From Chlorobiaceae bacterium (GTDB lineage: Bacteria > Bacteroidota > Chlorobiia > Chlorobiales > Chlorobiaceae), in NCBI GenBank assembly GCA_013334925.1, contig JAAXWP010000021.1:1-41150 (forward strand): a stretch of 41,150 nucleotides of DNA, written 5' to 3'. Both the position numbers and the translations under genes were made by a program. Each line of letters begins with the position of its first letter. The stretch's first letter is position 1. Of this stretch, positions 16,613 to 25,740 are shown piece after piece. The notes under the pieces were generated by a model, which did no database searches, was not told the DNA's origin, and saw only the letters and a program-made list of their open reading frames with translations.

Positions 16613-17071
16613 ATGAGAGATCACACGCCAAACTTCAAAATGCTCGAACTCTCCGACGAGAGCAAGCAGCTTGTCAGGGATACGGTCACCCAGTTGCTCG
16701 ATAAGCTTGCGAGTGACGGTCAGCTGACGCCGGAAGCCCGACTTGAATTCTGGGTGGAGGTGCCAGGGGTCAGGCATCCCCGAGGCACTTTCCGTGGCGG
16801 TTGCCTGATGCCGGACAGCTATCTCTGCCTGACCGACTGGTTCAAGGCCGGCAGCCCGGCGCTCGAAGCCTCGGAACATTACTCCAGAACCGCCAATCCT
16901 CTCGATGAGGCATGGGGCGATCTGCTCGACGAGCTCTATTACCAGATCGAGATCTTCACCTCCCAGACGAACCGGAGCCAGGGCGTTACGGTAGAGCTCT
17001 GGGCGGGTACGCGCGGAAGGCCGGAGTGCGAGTGGTTGTATGCCGTGGACAGGAAGATTGAGCTGCCGTGA
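16613..17071 (+). CDS. Conserved-looking hypothetical protein
   Basis: I do not recognise this 152-residue protein. It starts MRDHTPNFKMLELSDESKQ and is acidic, with many Trp and Tyr residues in its second half (CLTDWFKAG, EAWGDLLDELYYQIEIF, CEWLYAVDRKIEL). It has no signal peptide or membrane segment, so it is probably cytoplasmic. GC content and codon use match its neighbours, so it looks like a real gene. A TTG at 16574 would add 13 residues, but ATG 16613 is more natural. It sits 81 bases after pabBC on the same strand, and a 113-bp repeat begins 14 bases after its stop. Confidence 0.6.
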   Translation: MRDHTPNFKMLELSDESKQLVRDTVTQLLDKLASDGQLTPEARLEFWVEVPGVRHPRGTFRGGCLMPDSYLCLTDWFKAGSPALEASEHYSRTANPLDEAWGDLLDELYYQIEIFTSQTNRSQGVTVELWAGTRGRPECEWLYAVDRKIELP

Positions 17072-17085
17072 TGCGTCTTCGCTGA

Positions 17086-17198
17086 TCTGTTGCGCAACCC
17101 GATTTCGGCGTTGGTCGGTGCTCGAAATCCTCATGTACTATCTGTACATTCCGGTTTCTGTGCTCCGTCCGCCTTGAACTCGGATTGCTCACGACGAT
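17086..17198 (+). repeat. 113-bp dispersed intergenic element, copy 1
   Basis: This stretch is closely similar, without length change, to 22873-22985 and 35075-35187. Its centre folds as a hairpin: TGTAC-N5-GTACA (17134-17148) is the conserved inner stem, with loop TATCT here. It extends outward through GAAATCC on the left and GGTTTC on the right. It starts 14 bases after the stop of the hypothetical gene. Together with the repeat array at 17238-17378 it fills the 324-bp gap before the convergent nth gene. Confidence 0.9.
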
Positions 17199-17237
17199 CA
17201 GCAAAGACGCAAGGCCAGATATGAAACAAGGTTAGTG

Positions 17238-17378
17238 ATGGACTGAATGGACGAATGTGGGAGATGGACGGCATGGACAAAAGAAGCAGGACGATAATCG
17301 TGAGGCTTTTCAGTTCCGATGGCCTCATTCACTGTCCATGCCGTCCATTCAGTCCACTATGTCCATCACGTCCATTCC
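17238..17378. repeat. Second pair of facing ATGGAC / GTCCAT repeats
   Basis: Degenerate 9-mers of the ATGGACNNN type at 17238-17279 face five GTCCATNNN or GTCCACNNN units at 17334-17378. The inner ends are perfectly complementary over 16 bases (17264-17279 with 17333-17348). As at 11155-11304, the array lies between convergent genes, here the hypothetical gene and nth. The hairpin could stop transcription from both sides, but there is no classical T-run directly after the stem. Confidence 0.85.
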
Positions 17379-17395
17379 GTTCTTTCCGTCACTCG

Positions 17396-18049
17396 TTACT
17401 TGTCACTCGTTACTTTTTCCGGCCAGTCGCAGGCTTCGCGGATGGGGCAGGCCTGGCATTCCGGCTTTTTTGCCTTGCAGGTGTAGCGGCCGTGGAGCAC
17501 CAGGTAGTGGTGGAAATCGATCAGCCTCGATTCGGGGATGATTTTGAGCAGGGCGGCCTCGGTCTCCTCGGGTTTCGAGGTTTTGCACAACCCTATGCGG
17601 TTCGAGACTCGGTGCACGTGGGTGTCCACCGGCATGGATGGCACTCCGAAGGCGTTGCTGAGCACCACGTTTGCCGTTTTTCTGCCCACTCCGGGAAGGC
17701 TTTCGAGCGCTTCCCTCGATCCCGGTACTTCACCACCGTACTGATCGACGAGGATCTGGCTGACCGACAGGATGTTTTTGGCCTTGTTGTTGTAGTAGTT
17801 GATGGGCCGGATGATGGTCCTGATATCCTCGAGGTCCATGCGGCTCATGCTTTCCGCATCGGGCGCAGCCTTGAACAGCCCGACCGTGAGCTGGTTGACC
17901 TTCTTGTCCGTAGCCTGGGCGGCCATGATGGTGGCCACGAGCAGCTGGAACGGCGTTTCGTAGTTCAGCTCGCTTTTTGGGTTCGGCCAGACGGCTGTTA
18001 GCGCCTCGTCGATGAAGGCGATTTTTCTGCTGATGGACATCTTTTTCAT
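17396..18049 (-). CDS. nth: Endonuclease III
   Basis: This DNA glycosylase and AP-lyase removes oxidised pyrimidines in base-excision repair. The 217-residue protein has AAQATDKKVN near residue 43, the helix-hairpin-helix LPGVGRKTANVV with catalytic Lys124, and Asp142 in VDTHVHRVSNR. It also has the 4Fe-4S cluster cysteines Cys191, Cys198, Cys201 and Cys207 (C-x6-C-x2-C-x5-C). Everything needed for activity is present. It is the last gene of the run smc, HAD phosphatase, nusB, nth on the minus strand, 50 bases after nusB. Confidence 0.97.
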   Translation of the reverse strand: MKKMSISRKIAFIDEALTAVWPNPKSELNYETPFQLLVATIMAAQATDKKVNQLTVGLFKAAPDAESMSRMDLEDIRTIIRPINYYNNKAKNILSVSQILVDQYGGEVPGSREALESLPGVGRKTANVVLSNAFGVPSMPVDTHVHRVSNRIGLCKTSKPEETEAALLKIIPESRLIDFHHYLVLHGRYTCKAKKPECQACPIREACDWPEKVTSDK

Positions 18050-18099
18050 CGGTCAGGATGAGGGTTGATGACGATGCCGGGAGCTCTTCCCGGCCAGGG

Positions 18100-18594
18100 T
18101 CACTGTTCGTTGTCCGATTTCTGCATCTTCGTTTCCGAGTGGTCGATAAGGCCGCGACCGCACTTCTGGATCCTTCCTTCCGCCTTGAGATCGTTGAAGA
18201 TCGCATCGAGGATGCCGTTGACGAACTTGCTGCTCTTCTCGGTGCTGCTGAATTTCTTGGCGATCTCGATGGCTTCGTTGATGGAGACCTTCGGCGGAAT
18301 GTCCTCACAATAGAGGATTTCAGCCAGTGCCATGCGCAGGATGTTCTTGTCGATGATCGCGATACGGCTCATGTCCCAGTTGAAGGTGTGCTTGGCGATG
18401 TAGCCGTCGATCTCTTCGCGGTGGCCGGTGATGCTGGCGAGGAGGTGCTTGAAGAACTTCATGGCATTGGCGTCGTCCATGATCTCCTTGGTCAGGAGCC
18501 AGTGAGAGGCGGTTTCGACATCGACATCCCGGATCTCCAGTGTGTAGAGAGCCTGGAGGATTTTTTCCCTGATCTGTCGTCTGTAGGTCTTCAT
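18100..18594 (-). CDS. nusB: Transcription antitermination factor NusB
   Basis: NusB with NusE (S10) binds boxA RNA and allows full-length rRNA transcription. The 164-residue protein begins [18 protein letters not shown] and has the C-terminal motifs [32 protein letters not shown] and [10 protein letters not shown] in outline ([17 protein letters not shown] near residue 100). These are the hallmark of NusB. A charged tail of about 25 residues follows. It lies eight bases downstream of the HAD phosphatase gene, in the smc operon. Confidence 0.95.
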   Translation of the reverse strand: MKTYRRQIREKILQALYTLEIRDVDVETASHWLLTKEIMDDANAMKFFKHLLASITGHREEIDGYIAKHTFNWDMSRIAIIDKNILRMALAEILYCEDIPPKVSINEAIEIAKKFSSTEKSSKFVNGILDAIFNDLKAEGRIQKCGRGLIDHSETKMQKSDNEQ

Positions 18595-18602
18595 GATGGC
18601 AA

Positions 18603-19301
18603 TTAGGATTGTGGATTCAGGATCTCGGCGATGACTTCGCCGGTCGCAGCAAAATTTTCAAAGAGCGCATCTGGACGGTGCCCGGCAAGGACCTCACTGG
18701 AGAAGTTGCCCGTGGCCACAGCGATCGATCTGGCATCGAGGACGCGTGCGCATCTGATGTCGTGTTCAGTGTCGCCGATGATAACGGTCTCCGATGGGGA
18801 AAAGTTTGTGCCGGTCATGCGTCTGGCGCGTTCGAGGGCGATGGGCGGGAGTTCGGTTCTCTGCAGGGCGTCGTCGGCGAAAGCGCCGAAAGGGAAGTAG
18901 TGGTCGATTCCGGGAAGCTTCAGCTTGTGGCGGCCTGATTTCTCGAAGTTACCGGTCAGGAGGCCGAGACAGATGCCTGGCAGTTCCGACAGCTCGTCGA
19001 GCAGCTGGCGTACCCCTTCGAGCAGCGTGATGTCCGAAGGGCACGTTCGCTCCCGGAACAGGGTGATATAGGTGTCCCTGGCCCGGTCGAACCGTTCGGC
19101 AATTTCACGGCGGTCGAGGCCGGCGTTTTCCAGCACCTCGTAGATGATGGCGCCGTCCATTTTTCCTGAAAAATCATGATGGCCCGTGCTGCCTTCGGTA
19201 CCGTAGACCTCGATGAGGGCATCGGCAAGGACGCGCCGGTTGACGCTCCCGACCTTCAGCAGGGTTCCATCGATGTCAAACAACACAAGTCTGCGATGCA
19301 T
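18603..19301 (-). CDS. HAD-superfamily hydrolase, phosphoglycolate-phosphatase-like
   Basis: The 232-residue protein has motif [12 protein letters not shown] with the two catalytic aspartates Asp9 and Asp11. A helical cap comes next, then motif II ([12 protein letters not shown], Thr), a lysine region around RHKLKLPG, and motif [15 protein letters not shown]. This is a complete C1-capped HAD phosphatase. Phosphoglycolate is the usual guess for this subfamily, but the substrate cannot be read from sequence. It starts two bases after the smc stop and is followed by nusB, so it is co-transcribed. Confidence 0.88.
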   Translation of the reverse strand: MHRRLVLFDIDGTLLKVGSVNRRVLADALIEVYGTEGSTGHHDFSGKMDGAIIYEVLENAGLDRREIAERFDRARDTYITLFRERTCPSDITLLEGVRQLLDELSELPGICLGLLTGNFEKSGRHKLKLPGIDHYFPFGAFADDALQRTELPPIALERARRMTGTNFSPSETVIIGDTEHDIRCARVLDARSIAVATGNFSSEVLAGHRPDALFENFAATGEVIAEILNPQS

Positions 19302-19303
19302 TT

Positions 19304-22300
19304 TCAGGCTGATACCTCTTCTTCAGAACGTGCTTTTTCTATCTTCACGGGAATGAGTTTGGATACTCCCTCCTCTTCCATCGTGACGCCATAGAGCGCC
19401 TGGCACGAAGCCATGCTCTTCTTGTTGTGCGTAACGATAATAAATTGGGTGTTATTCTCAAATTTTTTCAGGAGCTTCACGAACCTTCCTACGTTTGCGT
19501 CGTCAAGCGGCGCGTCGACTTCGTCGAGGATACAGAAGGGGCTCGGCTTCACCAGGTAGATGGCGAAAAGCAGGGAGAGCGCCGTCAGGGCCTTCTCTCC
19601 GCCGCTCAGCTGTTCGATGGCCAGCGGTTTTTTCCCTCTCGGTTTTGCCACGATTTCGATTCGTGCTTCGAGCGGATCGTCCTCGGTGTGGATCAGGAGG
19701 TCCACCTCGTCTTCCGGGTCGAACAGGTCGTGGAAGATCCGGATGAAGTTTCGCCGGACCTCCGTGAAGGTCTGCCTGAACTTTTCGAGCGCCGTCCGGT
19801 TGATCTCCTCGATCGTCTCCCTGAGCTGCTGCTCGGCGTTGACCAGATCCTCTTTCTGTGTAGTCAGGAAGTCGAGACGTTCCTCTTCGATCTGGTACTC
19901 CTCCATGGCCAGTTCGTTGACCGCGCCGAACTGTTCCCGCTGTTTCTGCAGGTAGGCGAGCCGCTCTTTCGATTTTTCCGTATCGAATCCCTCCGGTGCG
20001 AGTGCCGGCATGGGGTCCAGTTCTATACTATATCGCTCCAGGACCGTGGTTCTGAGGTGATCGATCTCCTGTTCGATTCGTATCCTCTGGTTACCGAGCT
20101 CATGCACCATCTGCATCGAGACCTCATGTTTGCGGCGAAGGTCACGCAGCACCGAGAGCGCTTCATGGTTTTTTGACTGCAGGTCCCGGTAGGACGACTC
20201 GACTTCGTTGAGCGACTGCTGAAGGCGCCCCGACTCGACGAGCTCTTTTTCGTGGATTTCCGAACTCTGGGCGATCGAGGTGCCGAGATTCGCCACCTCC
20301 TGTTCGGCGGCACTCTTATCCCGATGCAGGGCGGCAATCTCTTCGGTCAGGGCGTTGATCGCCTGACGGCAGGCACCGATCCTGAAACCGAGTTTTTCGC
20401 GTTCAAGCTGCGCGTCGCGGTACCTGCCATGCTGTGCCTGCACCTCGACGTTCAGCGTCCGGGCGTTCGTCTCCTCTCCGGCAACCGACTCCTGTATCGA
20501 AGCGATCTGCTCCTGCAGCTCGGCCTCCTCAGCCTGAAGCCGCTCGAACTCCGGGCCTATGCGTTCGAGCTCGGCATCGACTCCCTGCACCGATGCGGCG
20601 AGGGCTGAAGCCTCCTGGACCGTGCGTTTGACCTGATCGGCCCTCGAGTGCTTTTCGGCTTCGAGTCTGGCGAGCTTTTTCTCCAGGTTGCCGATCTCCT
20701 GTTCGACCATCGAGGCTTCGCGCCTGAGTTCATCGATGCGGATGCCATCGATCTCCTTTTTCACGTCCGTGAGCGATGCTTCCGTTTCGCCGATCGATGA
20801 GGCAACCCCTTTCATCTGTTTCTGCAGACGGTCGCGTTCGGCTTTCCGGCCGAGCCTTAGGCTGTCACTGCCTTTGGAGCTTCCTCCAAAGAGCAGGCCG
20901 CTGCCGGAGAACTTCTCTCCTTCAGCCGTGACGAATCTTGCTTCAGGATTACTCGCGGCGAGCTTTTCGGCAGTCTCGAGGTCGGGTACGATGTAGCTGT
21001 CCTGCAGGAGCAGCGAGAGCGCCCTGGAGATCTCCTCAGGAAAACCGATGACGTCCAGCGTCCTTTCAGCACCGTCGATCGGGTGATAATCCCTGATCTG
21101 GCTCGAGTTGACCAGATCGAGCATGAGGAAGTGCACCTTGCCTTTGTCACTTCGTACAAGGCTGGATACGGCGCTTTTAGCTTCATCGAGGTTCCGGCAG
21201 AGATAGTAACCGAGGCTTTCGCCAAGCGCGGCGTTGACCGCTTTCTTGTGTTCCGGCTGCAGCGAAAGCAGGTCGGAGAGGCACCCGAGGCCGGGCTTGC
21301 CGTCACGCTGTTTTTCGAGGAAGGCCACACCTTCAGGCAAGCCTTCGAACTTTTCGAGGATCGAGTTGCAGAGGATGACCTGGTTCTGCAGGCGATCGTG
21401 TTCGCTGCGGAGCGAGCGCTGCCGTTCTTTCAGCTCCTCCGTCCTGTCGAAAAGGGCGCTTTTTCTTATGCCCAGCTCTTTCTGGCGTGCTTTCAGCTCA
21501 TCGACCCGTTTCCGTTTTATGGTGAGCGTCTCTTCGGCTTCGATGCGCTCCGGATCTGCCCTGTCCAGAAGCTCCTCGAGCTCTCTTTTGCGCTGCTCGA
21601 GCCTCGCGACCGATCCGGCGACATGCTCTTTCTTGTTCAGCAGCGACTGGCGTGAAAGGTTCAGGGCGTTGACCGAACGCTGCAGCTCGGAGGATTTCTG
21701 CCGGATCTGCTGCAGTTCGCGACGGCGGTTGTCAAGGCTCGTGTTCACGGTTTCAAGCTGGGCCTTGAGCTCTTCGTACCGTTCATGGAGTTCGGTACAT
21801 CTGCCCTCGACCGGAGCCTGCTGTGCATTGAGTTCAATGACGAGCGCCTGCTCGTCGGCCAGTTTCCGCTGTTTCTCCTCGATGGAGTGACCGAGACGAT
21901 CGATCGAGACGAGAAGGCTGTTCTGTTTTTCACGATGCTGAAGCAGCTGTTTCTCGAGGTCGTGTATGCGGCTGTTGGCGGCATTGAGCTCCCGCTGGGC
22001 ATCGGAAAGGCGCTGTTCGAGGTTGAGCTGCTGCAGTTCCGACTCCTGGTGTGCACTGTCGAGCGTCGCTATTTTCGCTGTCAGTTCATGGCTGAGTCGC
22101 TCTTCGGCGGAAATTGAGTCGATCAGGGGGCGAAGCCTGTCGTGCAGGTCACCCATGGCGATACCCGAAAGGGTCAGGTCGAGCGTCCGGAGCTCTTCGC
22201 GGATCTCCCTCAGCCGTTCAGCTTTTTTGACCTGCTGCTTAAGTGAACGAACCTTTTTTTCAACCTCGGCCAGCACGTCATCGACTCTCGCCAGGTCGCG

Positions 22301-22855
22301 GCTTGCGCTCTCGAGCTGACGGAACGTCTGTTTGCGGCGCTGCTTGTAACGGGTGATGCCGGCAGCTTCCTCGAAGAGCTTCATCCGTTCTTCGCTCTTG
22401 TTGCTGATGATCTCCTCGATCATCTTCAGCTCGATCACCGAATAGGCGTCGCTGCCCATGCCCGTATCGGCGAAGAGGTCCAGGATGTCCTTCAGGCGGC
22501 AGGGAACCTGGTTCAGCAGGTAGTCGCTGTCGCCATTGCGGTAGAGCCGGCGGGTGACCGTCACCTCGGTGTACTCGGTCGGCAGGACGTTGCGCGTGTT
22601 CTGGATGGTGATGGAGACCTCGGTGAAGCTGAGCGGCTTCAGGTTCTTGGTGCCGTTGAAGATGATGTTCTCCATCTTCGGCGATCGCAGGAGCTGCGAT
22701 TTCTGTTCGCCGAGCACCCAGCGGATGGCGTCGACAACGTTGGTTTTGCCACAACCGTTCGGGCCGACGATGGCCGTCAGTCCCTTGTCGAAGGAGATCC
22801 TGACCCGGTGGGCGAAGCTTTTGAAGCCGAACAGCTCGATTTTCGACAGATACAT
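19304..22855 (-). CDS. smc: Chromosome segregation ATPase Smc
   Basis: Smc is the ATPase arm of bacterial condensin. The 1183-residue protein has Walker A IVGPNGCGKTN (residues about 30-40) and a first coiled coil to about residue 500. The hinge follows (FLEKQRDGKPGLGCLSDLL to about 690), then a second coiled coil. The C-terminal head carries the ABC signature LSGGEKALTALSLLFAIY and Walker B FCILDEVDAPLDD. Length and order are typical. ScpB is encoded at 7.6 kb in this window. The start at 22855 (MYLSKIELFGFKSFA) is the family start. Copy 2 of the 113-bp element lies 17 bases upstream and may overlap its promoter. Confidence 0.98.
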   Translation of the reverse strand: MYLSKIELFGFKSFAHRVRISFDKGLTAIVGPNGCGKTNVVDAIRWVLGEQKSQLLRSPKMENIIFNGTKNLKPLSFTEVSITIQNTRNVLPTEYTEVTVTRRLYRNGDSDYLLNQVPCRLKDILDLFADTGMGSDAYSVIELKMIEEIISNKSEERMKLFEEAAGITRYKQRRKQTFRQLESASRDLARVDDVLAEVEKKVRSLKQQVKKAERLREIREELRTLDLTLSGIAMGDLHDRLRPLIDSISAEERLSHELTAKIATLDSAHQESELQQLNLEQRLSDAQRELNAANSRIHDLEKQLLQHREKQNSLLVSIDRLGHSIEEKQRKLADEQALVIELNAQQAPVEGRCTELHERYEELKAQLETVNTSLDNRRRELQQIRQKSSELQRSVNALNLSRQSLLNKKEHVAGSVARLEQRKRELEELLDRADPERIEAEETLTIKRKRVDELKARQKELGIRKSALFDRTEELKERQRSLRSEHDRLQNQVILCNSILEKFEGLPEGVAFLEKQRDGKPGLGCLSDLLSLQPEHKKAVNAALGESLGYYLCRNLDEAKSAVSSLVRSDKGKVHFLMLDLVNSSQIRDYHPIDGAERTLDVIGFPEEISRALSLLLQDSYIVPDLETAEKLAASNPEARFVTAEGEKFSGSGLLFGGSSKGSDSLRLGRKAERDRLQKQMKGVASSIGETEASLTDVKKEIDGIRIDELRREASMVEQEIGNLEKKLARLEAEKHSRADQVKRTVQEASALAASVQGVDAELERIGPEFERLQAEEAELQEQIASIQESVAGEETNARTLNVEVQAQHGRYRDAQLEREKLGFRIGACRQAINALTEEIAALHRDKSAAEQEVANLGTSIAQSSEIHEKELVESGRLQQSLNEVESSYRDLQSKNHEALSVLRDLRRKHEVSMQMVHELGNQRIRIEQEIDHLRTTVLERYSIELDPMPALAPEGFDTEKSKERLAYLQKQREQFGAVNELAMEEYQIEEERLDFLTTQKEDLVNAEQQLRETIEEINRTALEKFRQTFTEVRRNFIRIFHDLFDPEDEVDLLIHTEDDPLEARIEIVAKPRGKKPLAIEQLSGGEKALTALSLLFAIYLVKPSPFCILDEVDAPLDDANVGRFVKLLKKFENNTQFIIVTHNKKSMASCQALYGVTMEEEGVSKLIPVKIEKARSEEEVSA

Positions 22856-22872
22856 GAGGGCAGCGCTATTTA

Positions 22873-22985
22873 TCTGTTACGCAACACGATTACTGTGTTG
22901 GTCGGTGCTCGAAATCCTCATGTACCTGGTGTACACTCCGGTTTCTGTGCTCCGTCCGCCTTGTACTCGGGTTGCTCACGACGAT
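22873..22985 (+). repeat. 113-bp dispersed intergenic element, copy 2
   Basis: This is the same length and largely the same sequence as copies at 17086 and 35075. The inner stem TGTAC-N5-GTACA has loop CTGGT here. A second inverted repeat, CAACAC-N7-GTGTTG, is perfect in this copy (22882-22900). It lies upstream of smc, pointing away from it, in the 257-bp gap between smc and folP. Nothing else was recognised in that gap. Confidence 0.9.
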
Positions 22986-23112
22986 ACATAGCGATGCCCA
23001 AGAGAACAGGGAGTAATCGGTCATTATTCAAGCCGCAGGCGACCCGGCCGGTTATCTGTTGTGAACTGAATTTAACAAAAAAAGAGTCACTCGGGAAAAG
23101 CGAAAGGTCTCA

Positions 23113-24030
23113 TCAATATCCATTGCATGCCCGGCGCATGGCCAGCACCACCGAGCGGGTCTGGACGGCCGATTCGACGTCATGCACCCTCAGGATGTCT
23201 GCACCGTTCAGGAGCGCGAGGGTATTTGCGCAGGTGGTAGCGTCATGCCGTGCTGCCGGCGGAGGGATCTCCTGACCATCTTTTCTTATGGCGTGGCCGA
23301 GGAACGATTTTCTTGACAAGCCAGCCAGAACGGGACAACCCAGTCCGTGGAGTTCGTCCAGACGACCGAGAAGCCGGAAGTTCTCATCCACGCTTTTGCC
23401 GAAGCCGAGTCCTGGGTCCGTGACAATTGCGTCGATCCCGTGGCTGCGGGCGATTTCGATCGAGCGTTTCAGGAAATCGAGGACCCTGGTAACGATATCC
23501 AGGTCGCTGGTGCCGGTATCGTGGCTCCACTGCATACTGCCCGGCCTGACCGGGGTGTGCATGAGCACGACGCCGCATTTTCTTCGCCCGCAGAGTTCAG
23601 GCATCCTGGGGTCGAAAGTGAACCCTGAAATGTCATTGACCATGTTTGCGCCTGCCGCGAGGGCCGCTTCCGCCACCCCTGATTTCCAGGTATCGATCGA
23701 AATCAGCACGTCGGAGCGGCTGCGGAGCAGTTCGATGAACGGGGCGGTTCGGCGGATCTCCTCTTCTTCACTGACGGCATCTGCCCCGGGACGGGTGGAT
23801 TCACCCCCGACGTCGATGATGTCCGCGCCCGCAGCGATCATGCCAAGGGCGCTGACGAGCGCTTTGTCGAGGTCGATCGAACCGCCTCTTCCACCGAAAC
23901 GGCCACCATCGGAGAACGAATCTGGTGTGAGGTTCACGATGCCCATGATGGACGGACCTTTCGTGAGATCAAGGATTTTTCCTGCACAGTCGAGCCGCCA
24001 TGCATGGTTGTCGGGCAAATGTCTGGTCAT
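23113..24030 (-). CDS. folP: Dihydropteroate synthase
   Basis: FolP joins 4-aminobenzoate to the pterin diphosphate in folate synthesis. The 305-residue TIM barrel has IMGIVNLTPDSFSDGG, then DIIDVGGESTRPGA and SIDTWKSGVAEAAL. ANMVNDISG, TDPGLGFGKSVDENF and LAGLSRKSFLG follow. All substrate loops are intact. ATG 24030 (MTRHLPDNHAW) is chosen because it lies 13 bases after the M50 protease stop; an in-frame ATG at 24093 would overlap that gene. It is downstream of the M50 protease and may share its transcript. Confidence 0.95.
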   Translation of the reverse strand: MTRHLPDNHAWRLDCAGKILDLTKGPSIMGIVNLTPDSFSDGGRFGGRGGSIDLDKALVSALGMIAAGADIIDVGGESTRPGADAVSEEEEIRRTAPFIELLRSRSDVLISIDTWKSGVAEAALAAGANMVNDISGFTFDPRMPELCGRRKCGVVLMHTPVRPGSMQWSHDTGTSDLDIVTRVLDFLKRSIEIARSHGIDAIVTDPGLGFGKSVDENFRLLGRLDELHGLGCPVLAGLSRKSFLGHAIRKDGQEIPPPAARHDATTCANTLALLNGADILRVHDVESAVQTRSVVLAMRRACNGY

Positions 24031-24043
24031 GAGGGATGAACGG

Positions 24044-25078
24044 TCAGATAATTCCAAAGGGTACCGGAGTAAAGGTAAGCACGAAGATGACAATACAGAG
24101 CCATCCTGCGATACGTCTTTTTGGGGTGAGCTTCATCGGCATCATGACCTGAGGGTGACTGAGCCCGATCAGTTTCGTGAGGATGAAAGACCACAGGATC
24201 CACCCTGGCCAGGACCACTCGATCAGTCGATGCGGCACCAGATTGACGAGCTCGGGTGCTGCAAGCTCGAGGATCGAGGCGGAAAATGCGGGCAGACCCG
24301 CCATCGTGATCAGGAACAGGAAGGTCCGGGCGATCAGTGCGTGACCCCGGTCGCCGAACATGGCGTACACGACGTGCCCTCCGTCGAGCTGTCCGACAGG
24401 CAAAAGGTTCAGGGCCGTCACGAAACAGGCAAGCCAGCCGGTAAAGAGGAACGGGTAGTGGTACAATTCGGTCATCGGCGGAAGCTCTTTCGGCGCAATG
24501 ACGGTTTCAAGGAGAACGAACAGCAGGTTTTTGCCGAGATAGAGCGTGCCGGGAGGCGGTATTGCCGGGACACCGCCGGTTTTGAGATACTCCGGATGGA
24601 TGCCGTACAGGTACTCTGTCGGGGGAACGTTCAGAAATCCGTAGAGCAGGATGAAAAAAGCGATGACGAATCCTGCGATCGGTCCGGAAGCGCCGGTGTC
24701 GAGCAGGCTTTCGGTATCCGGGATCGGTTCCTGGATCCTTATGACGGCGCCCATGGTGCCGATGCTCAGAAGAAACGGCAGCGGAGGCACGGGTATGTAG
24801 TAGGGAAGTGTCGCCCTGATCCTGTGGATGACGGTAGCGAAGTAGTGCCCGAACTCGTGCACCGACAGAAAGGCGAGCAGCGGCAGGGAAAACGGGAGTC
24901 CATCCTTCAGATTTTCAAGGAATTCCGCAGGGCTGGTCATTTCGGCGGGAGTTCCTATCCAGTAGGTGCCTGCCCAGGTCGTGCAGAAAAGCGTGGCCAG
25001 AAACAACAGGATATGCAGAGCGTAACGGTGGCCCTGGCCGGCATGACGGGGGTCATGGATAGATCGGAAACTTCCCAT
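24044..25078 (-). CDS. M50 family site-2-protease-like membrane metalloprotease
   Basis: The 344-residue protein has multiple membrane segments. The zinc motif HEFGH is at residues 74-78, and the second metal ligand Asp232 lies in LLPVGQLDGGH, as in site-2 proteases that cut within membranes. The segment GTMGAVIRIQEPIPDTESLL resembles the EGY1/S2P-like group known from plastids and cyanobacteria, so the subfamily is that of photosynthesis-associated M50 enzymes. No PDZ domain is visible. It lies upstream of folP with a 13-base gap. Its substrate is unknown. Confidence 0.88.
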   Translation of the reverse strand: MGSFRSIHDPRHAGQGHRYALHILLFLATLFCTTWAGTYWIGTPAEMTSPAEFLENLKDGLPFSLPLLAFLSVHEFGHYFATVIHRIRATLPYYIPVPPLPFLLSIGTMGAVIRIQEPIPDTESLLDTGASGPIAGFVIAFFILLYGFLNVPPTEYLYGIHPEYLKTGGVPAIPPPGTLYLGKNLLFVLLETVIAPKELPPMTELYHYPFLFTGWLACFVTALNLLPVGQLDGGHVVYAMFGDRGHALIARTFLFLITMAGLPAFSASILELAAPELVNLVPHRLIEWSWPGWILWSFILTKLIGLSHPQVMMPMKLTPKRRIAGWLCIVIFVLTFTPVPFGII

Positions 25079-25130
25079 AATCAGGTTGGACAGAAGGTCA
25101 ATGCCGGCAAGCCATCGGAGGGGGAAGGTG

Positions 25131-25180
25131 GCAAACCTGCCGGTCCTGGGATTGTTGGTGATGCGGAACGGCAGGTTTGC
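25131..25180. repeat. Perfect 12-bp inverted repeat (hairpin)
   Basis: GCAAACCTGCCG at 25131-25142 is the exact reverse complement of CGGCAGGTTTGC at 25169-25180, with 26 bases between. It lies in the 111-bp gap between the haem-binding gene and the M50 gene, both on the minus strand. No T-run follows on either strand, so a simple terminator is not supported. It could be an mRNA processing or pausing structure or a mobile repeat. Confidence 0.7.
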
Positions 25181-25189
25181 AGGAACAGG

Positions 25190-25645
25190 TTAACGACTCT
25201 CTTTTTTCTCTTCGTGTTTCTCTTCGCCAAAGGTGGCTGCGAGACCTTTTACCAGCTCATCCTTTTCAGCCGGGGTCAGCTTCGCTTCGGGATGCGCCGG
25301 CAGGTAGAACCATGGTGGCATCTTGCCTTTCCGGGTCTCTTCGGCAGCTTCATCTCCATCGTTTTTGCCTTCACGTCCCCATTCCGAGACGTTGAATTTC
25401 GAGCGACCGATATTCACGTCGAGGCTCAGCAGCCATGATACGGGTGCCACATTGCTGTACCACGGCCAGACGGTTTCATTTGAGTGGCAGTCTTTGCAGG
25501 CCCGGTTGAAGAGCTCTTCGGTGCGCGGACTGTCCCACTGCGGTGTGCCGGTTACCGGCGGGTTCTTGTGATCCTTTCCGAACGGGATGAACTGAATCAG
25601 CACGAGAACGACGACGAGCGTGACAAGTGCTTTGCCGATTTTCAT
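25190..25645 (-). CDS. Haem-binding domain protein (periplasmic, CxxCH)
   Basis: The 151-residue protein starts with an uncleaved or cleaved signal anchor (residues 5-20, [18 protein letters not shown]). It then has one haem c attachment site, CKDCH at residues 50-54, in the context [23 protein letters not shown]. The later [16 protein letters not shown] segment is typical of the short haem-binding family often annotated only by that name, and probably supplies the distal Met ligand. The C-terminus is a charged, Lys/Glu-rich tail. I chose ATG 25645 (MKIGKALV) because the extra upstream residues of the longer frame are unlike a protein. It may act as a small periplasmic cytochrome; the partner is unknown. 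Confidence 0.85.
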   Translation of the reverse strand: MKIGKALVTLVVVLVLIQFIPFGKDHKNPPVTGTPQWDSPRTEELFNRACKDCHSNETVWPWYSNVAPVSWLLSLDVNIGRSKFNVSEWGREGKNDGDEAAEETRKGKMPPWFYLPAHPEAKLTPAEKDELVKGLAATFGEEKHEEKKESR

Positions 25646-25740
25646 GAACGTGATCCCTTTGATTGGTTTCAGGAAATATTGCGAGTATGTGACAAAAGAT
25701 AAACGTAAAACACCAAAACACCCAAAACTCCCCGTGGAGG

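Noticed and set aside
23288-25438. Plus-strand open frame of 716 codons opposite folP, the M50 gene and the haem-binding gene
   Set aside because: It is antisense to three well-recognised genes, has no domain or hydrophobic logic, and is rich in Arg, Gly and Asp as expected from the reverse of GC-rich coding DNA.
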